In this document: positions 54,473 through 62,877 of the stretch, piece by piece
How positions within the stretch are numbered: the first letter of the stretch is position 1
Layout: each line of letters starts with the position of its first letter
NCBI GenBank assembly: GCA_021769725.1
Contig: JAETSI010000005.1
Span: 62,001-126,000 of the forward strand
Direction: 5' to 3'
Length of the DNA stretch: 64,000 nt
Source of the DNA: Oscillospiraceae bacterium
GTDB taxonomy: Bacteria; Bacillota; Clostridia; Oscillospirales; Ruminococcaceae
The notes under the pieces: generated by a model
Databases searched by the model: none
What the model saw: only the letters and a program-made list of their open reading frames with translations
Told to the model about the DNA's origin: nothing
Program-made: the position numbers and the translations under genes

Positions 54473-56050
54473 ATGGACTTGATTATTGCAATTATTATGA
54501 TCGTTCTGGCTCTCGCTGTCGGAATAGCAGTCGGCGGATTCATCGCATATAAAAAAGGCGTTGACGCAGGCATCGAAAAGCGCAAACAACAGGCTGAATC
54601 TATCGTAGGCTCCGCTGAACAACAGGCTGAACGCATCATTGAAGACGCCGAAAAAGACGCTGACAATAAGAAAAAAAGTGCTCTTATTGAGGCAAAGGAC
54701 GAAATCCATAAGCTCCGCACGGAAGCTGACAAGGAAATCAAGGATCGCAGAGCAGATTTGTCACGTCAAGAAAGACGTATGCAGCAAAAAGAGGAGAATC
54801 TCGATAAAAAGAACGATAATCTTGAGCGAAAAGAGGACATTCTCAATCAAAAGATAAAATCCGCTGATGAAAAACTCAAGGAAGCTGAAACAATTAAAAA
54901 AGGTCAGCTGGACGTTCTTGAAAGGATCTCTGAATTTACCAAAGATCAGGCTAAAGAATACATAATTTCAAAACTTGAAGAAGATCTTGTTCATGAAAAG
55001 GCTGTTAAGGTGGCAGCTTATGAACAGCAAATCAAAGACGAATGCCAGGAAAAGGCAAGAAGCTATATTTCGCTGGCTATTGCAAAGGTTGCTGCCGATC
55101 AGGTATCGGAAGCCGCCGTTTCTGTTGTCCCACTCCCCAATGACGAAATGAAGGGACGTATTATCGGACGTGAGGGCAGAAATATCAGAACCCTCGAAAC
55201 ACTTACCGGGGTTGATCTTATCATCGACGATACTCCCGAAGCTATCACTTTGTCCTGCTTCGATCAGATACGCCGTGAAGTGGCAAGAATCGCTCTCGAA
55301 AAGCTTATTGCCGACGGCAGAATACACCCCACACGTATTGAAGAAATGGTCGACAAAGCACGCCGTGAGGTCGAATACCGCATCAAGCAGGAGGGTGAAC
55401 GTGCTGTTATTGAGACAAATGTTCACGGTGTAAACCACGAACTTATTAAGCTTATCGGACGTCTTAAATTCCGTACAAGCTATCGCCAGAATGTACTTGA
55501 TCACTCAATCGAAGTTGCAAAGCTCTGCGGAGTTCTTGCTTCCGAGCTGGGCGTTGACGCAAATATCGCACGCCGTGCAGGTCTTCTCCACGATATTGGC
55601 AAGGCTCTCACTTCAGAGATCGAAGGCTCACACGTTCAGATTGGTGTTGATGTATGTAAGAAGTACAACGAAAATCCCGTTGTTATCCACGCTATCGAAG
55701 CTCATCATAACGACGTTGAACCCAGAACGGTTATTGCCTGCATAGTTCAGGCTGCTGACGCTATTTCTGCTGCAAGACCCGCCGCAAGAAGCGAAAATTA
55801 CGAAAGCTATATCAAGCGTCTCCAGAAGCTTGAAGAGATTTGTACATCATATGACGGCGTTGAAAAATGTTTTGCCGTTCAAGCAGGACGTGAAGTCAGA
55901 ATCATGGTCGTTCCCGAAGTCATCAACGATGAGAAGATGGTTCTCGTGGCAAGACAAATCGCTCAGCAGATCGAAACAGAAATGGATTATCCCGGACAGA
56001 TCAAAGTCAATCTCATTCGTGAAAGCAGGGTTACTGACTACGCTAAATAA
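54473..56050 (+). CDS. rny: Ribonuclease Y
   Basis: This 525-residue endoribonuclease starts at ATG 54473 ([17 protein letters not shown]) after AAAGGAGG; earlier in-frame starts overlap that site. An N-terminal membrane anchor (about 1-25) precedes a long coiled coil (about 30-200). A KH domain ([15 protein letters not shown], about 218) and an HD domain ([17 protein letters not shown]...AIEAHHND) follow. It starts decay of many mRNAs at the membrane. Length is normal. A terminator follows. Confidence 0.97.
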   Translation: MDLIIAIIMIVLALAVGIAVGGFIAYKKGVDAGIEKRKQQAESIVGSAEQQAERIIEDAEKDADNKKKSALIEAKDEIHKLRTEADKEIKDRRADLSRQERRMQQKEENLDKKNDNLERKEDILNQKIKSADEKLKEAETIKKGQLDVLERISEFTKDQAKEYIISKLEEDLVHEKAVKVAAYEQQIKDECQEKARSYISLAIAKVAADQVSEAAVSVVPLPNDEMKGRIIGREGRNIRTLETLTGVDLIIDDTPEAITLSCFDQIRREVARIALEKLIADGRIHPTRIEEMVDKARREVEYRIKQEGERAVIETNVHGVNHELIKLIGRLKFRTSYRQNVLDHSIEVAKLCGVLASELGVDANIARRAGLLHDIGKALTSEIEGSHVQIGVDVCKKYNENPVVIHAIEAHHNDVEPRTVIACIVQAADAISAARPAARSENYESYIKRLQKLEEICTSYDGVEKCFAVQAGREVRIMVVPEVINDEKMVLVARQIAQQIETEMDYPGQIKVNLIRESRVTDYAK

Positions 56051-56061
56051 AGTTGCAAATT

Positions 56062-56089
56062 GCGGACGGTTCATTCCGTCCGCTTTTTT
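56062..56089 (+). terminator. rny terminator
   Basis: GCGGACGG-TTCATT-CCGTCCGC followed by six T. The next gene starts 36 nt later with no clear promoter of its own, so partial read-through is likely. Confidence 0.9.
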
Positions 56090-56125
56090 AAAACCCTCTC
56101 AAAATTTTTTAAGGAGTTGAAATGT

Positions 56126-57736
56126 ATGAAAAAAACCATCATCGCCATGCTGACAGCTGCCCTCGCTGCCGGAGCTTCCACTGCCTCAGCAAGCTGCCTC
56201 AGCACCGGCGCTGACTGGACGCAGATTGGATACATGGGGGATCTCAACAACGATTCCCAGGTGAATTCTGCCGATCTTGTCCTCATGGCAAAACACCTGA
56301 ACGGAACGCAGCCGCTCAGAATCGCCAACGCCTATTCCATTCTCGGTTCTCCGCTGTCGATAAACGGCGGCGAAACCATTGAAAACGTCAATTTCCTCCA
56401 TACCGCAGATATTGACCGTGACGGCGTTATAGACGTCTTTGACATGGTTCTTCTCCGGCAGCGTGTACTCAGCGGACAGAGCGAAACGGTGCACATCTGG
56501 GAATATCCTGCTCCGGTTGAATCACCTTTTATAGACGCTCCCATTAAAGATGTCGAAGCCTACCTGCCCTCTCAGGATGAAGGAACCCTTGTTATTTTCT
56601 ACGTTGATTTCCCCGACTGCAAATATACTTATGCACCGTCGGCAGAAGAGATCAGCGAAATTGCCTTCGGTGCAGAGGATACATCCGACAAGAATTATCC
56701 TTTTGACAGTATGTCCGCTTTCTACGGACGTTCATCAAAAGGAGCAATGTATCTCAAAGGCAAGGTGTTCCGATATACGGCAAAGGAAAGCGTTTCAGCA
56801 TACGGAACCGACAAGGCAAAATTGGCAATGGAGTGCTACAACGCTTTTAATGACAGCGAAGACTTCACCATGTATGACGGCGATAAGGACGGATATATCG
56901 ACGCCACTCTGTTCAGCGTCCCCACAGCTGCCGGAGATACAGACTGGTGGCCATGTGCCGGTCCCCTAGGCAGGGATGAATTCACCGTTGACGGAATGAA
57001 AGTCGGTCATATTATTACCGGAAACGCCCAGATAGAAGCTTCTGACGACTACTACAACTTCAACAGCAGCTATCTCCATGAAATGGGACACTGCATGGGG
57101 CTGCCTGATTACTATCTCTACAGCGGAGACGACAGCGAAGGTATGCACGGAATGGCAGGCTCTGAACTTATGGACACGGACGCCACAACGGATTTCGGCG
57201 CATTTTCCAAGCTTCAGCTTGGCTGGTACAGGGAAAATCAAATACAGGTTTACGACAGTTCTCAGGGAACGCAGAGTTTTACTCTCAACAGCTCTCAGTC
57301 TGACGACGGAAACTGTGTTATCATACCCTACGGCAATCTTGATGACAAATATCATTCTGAATACTTCATTATAGAATACAACACCAATGACCGCAATAAC
57401 AGCAAGCCGCAATGGTGGCAGCCAACCGGAAACGGTGTGCGTATTTATCACGCAGACGCAGAACTTTTTGACAACGGCTGGTGGGTATCGTACAAATATG
57501 CAAGCGGCTCGGAATTCACCAAAAACGATACGGGACGCCGCCTTATCCGTCTTGTAAACGAAACAACAGACAACTCTGCTGACAATTACTTCCACGATGG
57601 AGATGTTGTAAACAGCTCTGTAAACGGTTTCCGGTGGTATGACAGTTCCGATGCCGAAACTGTTGATCCGGGATTAAAAATAGAAGTAGGAACTTCGGAA
57701 AACGGTTCATGTACAATAACCGTCTCAAAGACATAA
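56126..57736 (+). CDS. Dockerin-bearing secreted M6-like metalloprotease
   Basis: This 536-residue protein starts at ATG 56126 after AAGGAGTTGAAATGT; a signal peptide (about 1-24) is clear. The dockerin is N-terminal (about 35-115: GDLNNDSQVNSADLV, then a loop, ADIDRDGVIDVFDMV). The protease domain (about 140-450) has the zinc motif HEMGHCMGLPD (H318, H322) and SELMDTDATTDFGAFSK, as in immune-inhibitor-A-like M6 peptidases. The C-terminal part is beta-rich. Dockerin proteases may protect or process the cellulosome. The next gene follows after 21 bp. Confidence 0.9.
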   Translation: MKKTIIAMLTAALAAGASTASASCLSTGADWTQIGYMGDLNNDSQVNSADLVLMAKHLNGTQPLRIANAYSILGSPLSINGGETIENVNFLHTADIDRDGVIDVFDMVLLRQRVLSGQSETVHIWEYPAPVESPFIDAPIKDVEAYLPSQDEGTLVIFYVDFPDCKYTYAPSAEEISEIAFGAEDTSDKNYPFDSMSAFYGRSSKGAMYLKGKVFRYTAKESVSAYGTDKAKLAMECYNAFNDSEDFTMYDGDKDGYIDATLFSVPTAAGDTDWWPCAGPLGRDEFTVDGMKVGHIITGNAQIEASDDYYNFNSSYLHEMGHCMGLPDYYLYSGDDSEGMHGMAGSELMDTDATTDFGAFSKLQLGWYRENQIQVYDSSQGTQSFTLNSSQSDDGNCVIIPYGNLDDKYHSEYFIIEYNTNDRNNSKPQWWQPTGNGVRIYHADAELFDNGWWVSYKYASGSEFTKNDTGRRLIRLVNETTDNSADNYFHDGDVVNSSVNGFRWYDSSDAETVDPGLKIEVGTSENGSCTITVSKT

Positions 57737-57757
57737 TACAAAGAAAGGTTCGGAATT

Positions 57758-59173
57758 ATGGCAAAAAATATAATGAACACCTCTGACAGATCCAATTTCA
57801 TACTCAACATGACAGAAGAACAGTATTCAAAGGCGGCCGCATTCGGAATTATTGTTTCCTGCCTTGCAGTATCGCTTTTTACAATACAGCCTGAGACCTC
57901 TTCAGTGCCGGCGTATTCAATTTCCGCTATTGGACTGGCTATTCCGGGAGTAATCTGCATAATACTGGCTCTTATTTCTATAATCAGAAAATTCATTGAA
58001 AAAAAGGCGATTTTTTCCTCATGTGCATTTGGAGCCATGGCTGGCTGGGGAGTTATTTCCATGCTTGATTCATATGACATTAACGTAGGATTTTACGGCT
58101 ATCCGCAGCGTGGGGAAGGACTTCTGGCAATTATATTTTACTGCTGTATCTTCATAACAGCCGCTTCCATAAAGCGTGAAAAAGCTCTGAAAGCCGTTGT
58201 AAACGGCATCATACTTGCAGGACTTGTCAACTCACTGTTTGCCATGCTGCAAATATTTACCGGAAAATTCTGTTTTTACCGTAACTTATCAGCTTTATTT
58301 ATATCCTTTGCCGCCTCCGGACTTTCACAATCCCCCCTCTTTCTGGCAATGGTACTCACACTTTCTCTTATAGCGGCACTTGTCACATTTGTACTGGATT
58401 CTTCTAAAAAGCGCAAAACATTCTGCCTGATCAGTTCCTGTACTTTCACGTTCGCAATGATCTACACTTTTTCGCTGATAAGCCTTGTTGGTATTGGCTT
58501 GGCTATTATCTTTGCAATTGTTGCTGCCGCCATAAAGAAATCACCGAAAAAATCACTCATTCTGCTTCTTGTACCTATAGCTGCCGGCGCTCTTGCTGTT
58601 ACTCTCTGTCTCAATGGATTAAGTTCAAAATACAAGAATTATAATCTCTATGACGGACGCATCCTTTGGAATCAAGACGCCTACCGAAGAGTATCTGCCA
58701 GTGGGGATTACGACAGCCGTGCCGTTGATATCAAAAACACATATGATGTTTACAGTTTCCTGAACAGAAAAACCATTGATATTATAAAGGATTTCCCACT
58801 CACAGGAACAGGTCCGGAACAACTCGTCTATCCTCAGATCTATAAAATTACCGATCAAGCAGGAAATAAGCTTGAGTCTATGGCTGAGGTCGTAAAAGAA
58901 AATCCCGGCACATTTGACAAGGTCTACAATGAGTATCTGTATACTGCGGCAACAAGAGGAATTCCCTCACTCATTGCTCTTCTCTGCGTTATAATCTCCG
59001 TGATCTGCATTGGTTACAAGAATATGAAAAAAACGGCGTCTCCTGAAACTTCCTGTCTGTTTTTTGTAACGCTAGGAGGAGCGCTTATATTCCTTATCGG
59101 ATGCAGCAATATTACTTTCGCTCCAATTTTCTGGGCAGCAGCCGGAGCATCGTTGGTTAAAGCTGCGGAATAA
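57758..59173 (+). CDS. O-antigen-ligase-like (Wzy_C) membrane protein
   Basis: This 471-residue protein has about ten to twelve membrane helices. A large outside loop (about 285-395) contains DGRILWNQDAYRRV and FPLTGTGPEQLVYPQ, followed by the helix-side motif VYNEYLYTAATRGIPSLIALL, the usual Wzy_C/O-antigen ligase pattern (H/N-x-x-x-L-x-x-x-x-x-x-GIP). Such proteins ligate or polymerise cell-surface glycans on lipid carriers. Its partner glycan is unknown. It probably shares a transcript with the dockerin protease. Confidence 0.8.
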   Translation: MAKNIMNTSDRSNFILNMTEEQYSKAAAFGIIVSCLAVSLFTIQPETSSVPAYSISAIGLAIPGVICIILALISIIRKFIEKKAIFSSCAFGAMAGWGVISMLDSYDINVGFYGYPQRGEGLLAIIFYCCIFITAASIKREKALKAVVNGIILAGLVNSLFAMLQIFTGKFCFYRNLSALFISFAASGLSQSPLFLAMVLTLSLIAALVTFVLDSSKKRKTFCLISSCTFTFAMIYTFSLISLVGIGLAIIFAIVAAAIKKSPKKSLILLLVPIAAGALAVTLCLNGLSSKYKNYNLYDGRILWNQDAYRRVSASGDYDSRAVDIKNTYDVYSFLNRKTIDIIKDFPLTGTGPEQLVYPQIYKITDQAGNKLESMAEVVKENPGTFDKVYNEYLYTAATRGIPSLIALLCVIISVICIGYKNMKKTASPETSCLFFVTLGGALIFLIGCSNITFAPIFWAAAGASLVKAAE

Positions 59174-59182
59174 TCTTATTGT

Positions 59183-59198
59183 GGTGACGACAACGCAG
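59183..59198 (-). repeat. Remnant of the palindromic repeat family
   Basis: GGTGACGACAACGCAG is the complement of the repeat core's left part with one CGA unit missing. The hairpin is absent, so only a fragment remains, 9 nt after the membrane protein gene. Confidence 0.5.
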
Positions 59199-59283
59199 TT
59201 ATGTACAAAATCTGCCGACAGATATGCGCGATTTGCAATGTCGTTTAGTATAAAATATGTAAGTGACATCTAACAAAAATAGC

Positions 59284-59311
59284 TTGATTTTTTCTGAAAT
59301 TATGCTATAAT
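59284..59311 (+). promoter_or_regulatory. Ferredoxin promoter
   Basis: TTGATT (59284-59289), a 16-nt spacer and TATAAT (59306-59311) with TGC before it. Confidence 0.75.
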
Positions 59312-59362
59312 ATAATATAAATGGGGGACTTGTACCCTCAAATAATACGGAGGTGCATACTT

Positions 59363-59533
59363 ATGGCATACATTATATCAGATGACTGCATCAGCTGCGG
59401 CGCTTGCGCTGGCGAGTGTCCTGTAGGTGCTATTTCAGAGGGAGACGGAAAATACGTTATCGACGCTGATGCTTGCGTTGAGTGCGGTGCTTGTGCAGGC
59501 GTTTGCCCTGTTTCAGCTCCTTCTGCTGAATAA
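59363..59533 (+). CDS. 2[4Fe-4S] ferredoxin
   Basis: This 56-residue clostridial-type ferredoxin starts at ATG 59363 (MAYIISDDCISCGACAGECP) after CGGAGGTG. The two cluster motifs are C9-xx-C12-xx-C15-xxx-C19 and C38-xx-C41-xx-C44-xxx-C48. It carries low-potential electrons in the cytoplasm for hydrogenase, pyruvate oxidation or radical SAM enzymes. It stands alone with its own promoter and terminator. Confidence 0.96.
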   Translation: MAYIISDDCISCGACAGECPVGAISEGDGKYVIDADACVECGACAGVCPVSAPSAE

Positions 59534-59552
59534 TCTTTCAACTCATAACGAT

Positions 59553-59591
59553 AAACAGCTCTCTGCACAGAGGGCTGTTTATTTTTATTTT
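59553..59591 (+). terminator. Ferredoxin terminator
   Basis: AAACAGCTCTCT-GCAC-AGAGGGCTGTTT followed by a long T-rich stretch. Confidence 0.9.
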
Positions 59592-59608
59592 TATTTTTTT
59601 AAAAGGTA

Positions 59609-59637
59609 GTGACATTTCCATTTATTTATGGTATAAT
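59609..59637 (+). promoter_or_regulatory. nadBC promoter
   Basis: GTGACA (59609-59614), a 17-nt spacer and TATAAT (59632-59637) with TGG before it. The leader to nadB is about 155 nt, with no recognised riboswitch. Confidence 0.75.
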
Positions 59638-59798
59638 AAAATAAGTATAGGCAGTACCGTACGCAGATCATGCCGAAACTGTTTGGTCGATTTTTGTCGG
59701 ATAGTATAAACGCAGCACGGATTCGTTACAAAATTGTCAGGTATGCCTTGCTTATAATCTTACATCAGTACATAATACTAACAAAAGGACGTGATCAT

Positions 59799-61256
59799 AT
59801 GTCTCGTAATTATGATGTTATTATCGCAGGATGCGGTGCGGCAGGTCTTTATGCAGCAATCAATCTGCCCTCCCATCTTAATATTCTTATTCTCTGCAAG
59901 CGTGATCTTGCTCTTTGCAACTCATCATTGGCTCAGGGCGGCATAGCAGGCGTTTATAATTCCCCCTCCGACAGCATACAATATCACCAGAATGATACCA
60001 TGATTGCAGGCGGTTTCAAAAACAACGTTGACGCCGTTCATACCCTCGTCAGCGAGGCTGCACAGGATATAGACCGCATCATAAAACTTGGCGTTGATTT
60101 TGACAAAAACCCTGACGGTTCATACCATCGCACCCTCGAAGGCGGACACAGTCATCATCGTATCTTCCACCACGCTGATTCTACCGGAAAAGAAATTGCT
60201 TCAAAGCTTCTTGGCTATGTCCAGACGTTGGAAAATGTAGAAATCATGGAAAATACCTTTATGTGCGAAGTAAAAAAAACCTCCACAGGCTATTCTGCTT
60301 TCCTGAAAATGCCTGACGAAACCTACGAAACCTGTAATTGTCACTTTATGATACTGGCAACCGGCGGTATCGGAAGAGTTTATAAATACACGACAAATTC
60401 TGCAATTGCTACCGGTGACGGCATTACTTTCGCATACGAAATGGGAGCTAAAATCAAAAACCTCAGCTATGTTCAGTTCCATCCTACTGCTTTCAATAAC
60501 AGGGAGACACGTGAATGCTTTCTTATCTCGGAAGCTGTACGAGGCGAGGGAGCATATCTTCTCAACTGCAAAAAAGAACGCTTTATGCACAACTACGATA
60601 AGCGGCTTGAACTTGCCCCAAGAGATGTGGTTTCTCACTCTATTATCATGGAGTCGAGAAAACAGAATTCAACAGAGTTCTTCCTTGATATAAGCTACAA
60701 GGACAGTGATTTTCTGAAAAAAAGGTTTCCTATGATCTACAAAAATCTTCTGGAACAGGGCTATGACCTGACTAAAGAACCAATCCCGATCTATCCCTGT
60801 CAGCACTATCTTATGGGCGGCATCGACGTTGATATGAACTCTGAAACTACCCTGCCCAATCTTTTTGCCTGCGGAGAATGCTCTCACACCGGCGTACACG
60901 GCAGCAACAGACTTGCAAGCAACTCTCTTCTTGAAGCTCTTGTATTTTCACGCCATGCCGCAGATACTATAGGATCCAGACTCGAAAATGCTCCGGATAA
61001 TTTTGAAGAAGCCTGCTTTGATGCACATATTGGCAGTCCCAACATTCCAAGAGGATATCGCACAGAAACCAGAAACATCATGCAGAAAGCACACTTTGTC
61101 ATTCCGGACAAACAGGCTGCGGCAGAATACCTGAAGCGCATTGAGGAAATGAGAAACGATCTTATAAACGGAGATTATCTTGTTGATGCAGACTATGTGT
61201 TGGCAAAGTCAATAGTCACCGTCGCCTATATTATTCTAAAAGAAGTCACACTGTAA
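59799..61256 (+). CDS. nadB: L-aspartate oxidase
   Basis: This 485-residue FAD enzyme starts at ATG 59799 (MSRNYDVIIAGCGAAGLYAA) after AAAAGGACG; the open frame to 59670 lacks a site. It has the FAD-binding GxGxxG start, the SSLAQGGIAGVYN and FHHADSTGKEI active-site regions, and the late GECSHTGVHGSNRLASNSLLEALVF motif of the succinate dehydrogenase/NadB family. It oxidises aspartate to iminoaspartate for NAD synthesis. nadA, the usual neighbour, is not in the cluster. nadC follows after 11 bp. Confidence 0.95.
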   Translation: MSRNYDVIIAGCGAAGLYAAINLPSHLNILILCKRDLALCNSSLAQGGIAGVYNSPSDSIQYHQNDTMIAGGFKNNVDAVHTLVSEAAQDIDRIIKLGVDFDKNPDGSYHRTLEGGHSHHRIFHHADSTGKEIASKLLGYVQTLENVEIMENTFMCEVKKTSTGYSAFLKMPDETYETCNCHFMILATGGIGRVYKYTTNSAIATGDGITFAYEMGAKIKNLSYVQFHPTAFNNRETRECFLISEAVRGEGAYLLNCKKERFMHNYDKRLELAPRDVVSHSIIMESRKQNSTEFFLDISYKDSDFLKKRFPMIYKNLLEQGYDLTKEPIPIYPCQHYLMGGIDVDMNSETTLPNLFACGECSHTGVHGSNRLASNSLLEALVFSRHAADTIGSRLENAPDNFEEACFDAHIGSPNIPRGYRTETRNIMQKAHFVIPDKQAAAEYLKRIEEMRNDLINGDYLVDADYVLAKSIVTVAYIILKEVTL

Positions 61257-61267
61257 AGGAGAAAAAT

Positions 61268-62110
61268 ATGAAACTTCTGCAATGCTATATCGACAACATT
61301 ATCACCACTGCTCTTACGGAGGATATAAACTACATTGACGCTGCTGCGGATAACCTTATCCCGGAAGATCACCGCAGTTCAGCTTATTATGTTGCTAAAG
61401 ATACAGGAATCGTCTGCGGCATTGAAGCGGCAAAGCGTGTTTTTGAACTTGTGGGAGGAAATGTTGATTTTAAGATCCTGCTTAAAGACGGCACAAAAGT
61501 AAAAAACGGCGATATAATCGCCGAACTTGAGGGAAGCACACTCACTCTGCTCAAAGGTGAAAGAACTGCCCTGAATCTGCTCCAGCATATGTCCGGAATC
61601 GCTACAGCAACGAACAAATGCGTTGAGCTTGTAAGCGGAACAAAGGCATCTGTTACAGATACCAGAAAAACGCTTCCTGGCCTCCGTGCACTCCAGAAAT
61701 ACGCCGTAACTGTCGGCGGCGGAAAAAATCATAGATTCAATCTCTCTGACGCCGCAATGCTCAAAGACAATCATATTGATGCTTACGGCGGAATTACTGC
61801 TGCTGTAGCGGCCCTCAGGGAAAAAATCGGACATACGGTCAAGATCGAAGTAGAAGTCAGAACTCTTGACGAACTGAAAGAAGCTCTTGAAACAAAGGCA
61901 GAGATAATCATGCTCGACAACATGAGCTGTGAGGAAATGGCACAGGCTGTCAAAATCGCCGGAGGACGTGCTCTTTTAGAAGCATCCGGAAATGTTACGA
62001 CTGAAAATATCCGCTCCGTTGCCGAAACCGGCGTTGATATAATCTCCCTTGGTGCTCTCACTCATTCTGTCAGATGCTTTGATATTTCTATGAAAATAAG
62101 GAAATCATGA
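61268..62110 (+). CDS. nadC: Quinolinate phosphoribosyltransferase
   Basis: This 280-residue enzyme converts quinolinate and PRPP to nicotinate mononucleotide. Hallmarks are GERTALNLLQHMSGIAT, TDTRKTLPGLRALQKYAV, GGGKNHRFNLSDAAMLKDNHI and EVEVRTLDELKEAL, with ALLEASGNVT near the C-terminus. Length is standard. It is cotranscribed with nadB. Confidence 0.97.
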   Translation: MKLLQCYIDNIITTALTEDINYIDAAADNLIPEDHRSSAYYVAKDTGIVCGIEAAKRVFELVGGNVDFKILLKDGTKVKNGDIIAELEGSTLTLLKGERTALNLLQHMSGIATATNKCVELVSGTKASVTDTRKTLPGLRALQKYAVTVGGGKNHRFNLSDAAMLKDNHIDAYGGITAAVAALREKIGHTVKIEVEVRTLDELKEALETKAEIIMLDNMSCEEMAQAVKIAGGRALLEASGNVTTENIRSVAETGVDIISLGALTHSVRCFDISMKIRKS

Positions 62111-62127
62111 TAATAATAATTTCCTAC

Positions 62128-62156
62128 TTGACACAATTTATAAATTGTGATATACT
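62128..62156 (+). promoter_or_regulatory. Lipoprotein promoter
   Basis: TTGACA (62128-62133), a 17-nt spacer and TATACT (62151-62156). A perfect palindrome fills the spacer. Confidence 0.8.
62132..62149. promoter_or_regulatory. Perfect 18-bp palindrome in the promoter spacer
   Basis: CACAATTTA-TAAATTGTG is a perfect inverted repeat lying between -35 and -10, the classic place for a repressor. The regulator is unknown. Confidence 0.65.
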
Positions 62157-62188
62157 AATAAAAAAATCTTAAAAAGTGAGGCAAAAAC

Positions 62189-62839
62189 ATGAAAATTTCA
62201 AAAATCTCAGCGCTCATTTTCTGTGCAGCAATGGCTCTTTCGGCTGTAAGCTGTGAAAAGAGCGACAGCAAAAGCAAAAAAAGCGATTCCGGAAATTCAT
62301 CCTCCGGCTCTGATGATTATATAAATCCCGGTCATGATGATACAACCATAGAAGCTCCACAGGACAAAACCCTTAATCCAAATAATGGTGAGAATCATGT
62401 AAGTGCTAATCTGGAAGAAGAAGCCGGCGCAAACGATACCTTATTCAAACTTAACTCAGTTGTTGAAACTGACGTTATTAAGGACGGTCAAAAGTATATC
62501 TATCTCAACGTTGACATATCAAACACTTCTGACGAGGATTACAATCTTAGCTGCCTTAATAATTTATATCTTCTCCATGACGATAATATCATCGAAACAT
62601 CAGATATCATAACACTGTATTACGCATATAATAATATAAAAAGTTTTTCTATAATTCAGGATCCTTTTATTGTTCCGGCTAACGAAACTTTTTCCGGTTA
62701 TCTCTGTGGATTTGCAGTACCTGAAAGTCTGAATGAATTTACTGTTGGTTTCTATCCTACGAAAAATGACAGCCTTGACAAGAGTTCAGTTATTGAGGTT
62801 GAAATAACCAAGGACGATATTCAGAAAGTCACAGAATAA
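62189..62839 (+). CDS. Lipoprotein of unknown function
   Basis: This 216-residue lipoprotein has a signal peptide with lipobox AVSC (C22), a Ser/Lys/Asp-rich linker (about 23-80) and a beta-rich domain (about 85-216). The domain contains KYIYLNVDISNTSDEDYNL and FIVPANETFSGYLCGFAVPE, resembling DUF4352-type immunoglobulin-like extracellular domains. No catalytic motif was seen. A perfect palindrome in its promoter suggests tight repression. Confidence 0.75.
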   Translation: MKISKISALIFCAAMALSAVSCEKSDSKSKKSDSGNSSSGSDDYINPGHDDTTIEAPQDKTLNPNNGENHVSANLEEEAGANDTLFKLNSVVETDVIKDGQKYIYLNVDISNTSDEDYNLSCLNNLYLLHDDNIIETSDIITLYYAYNNIKSFSIIQDPFIVPANETFSGYLCGFAVPESLNEFTVGFYPTKNDSLDKSSVIEVEITKDDIQKVTE

Positions 62840-62845
62840 ACACTT

Positions 62846-62877
62846 AAAAACAGTCTCACTTATGGGACTGTTTTTTT
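62846..62877. terminator. Terminator between lipoprotein and flippase genes
   Basis: AAAAACAGTC/GACTGTTTTT (62846-62855 with 62866-62875) with T run. It overlaps the last codons of the convergent flippase gene. Confidence 0.85.
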
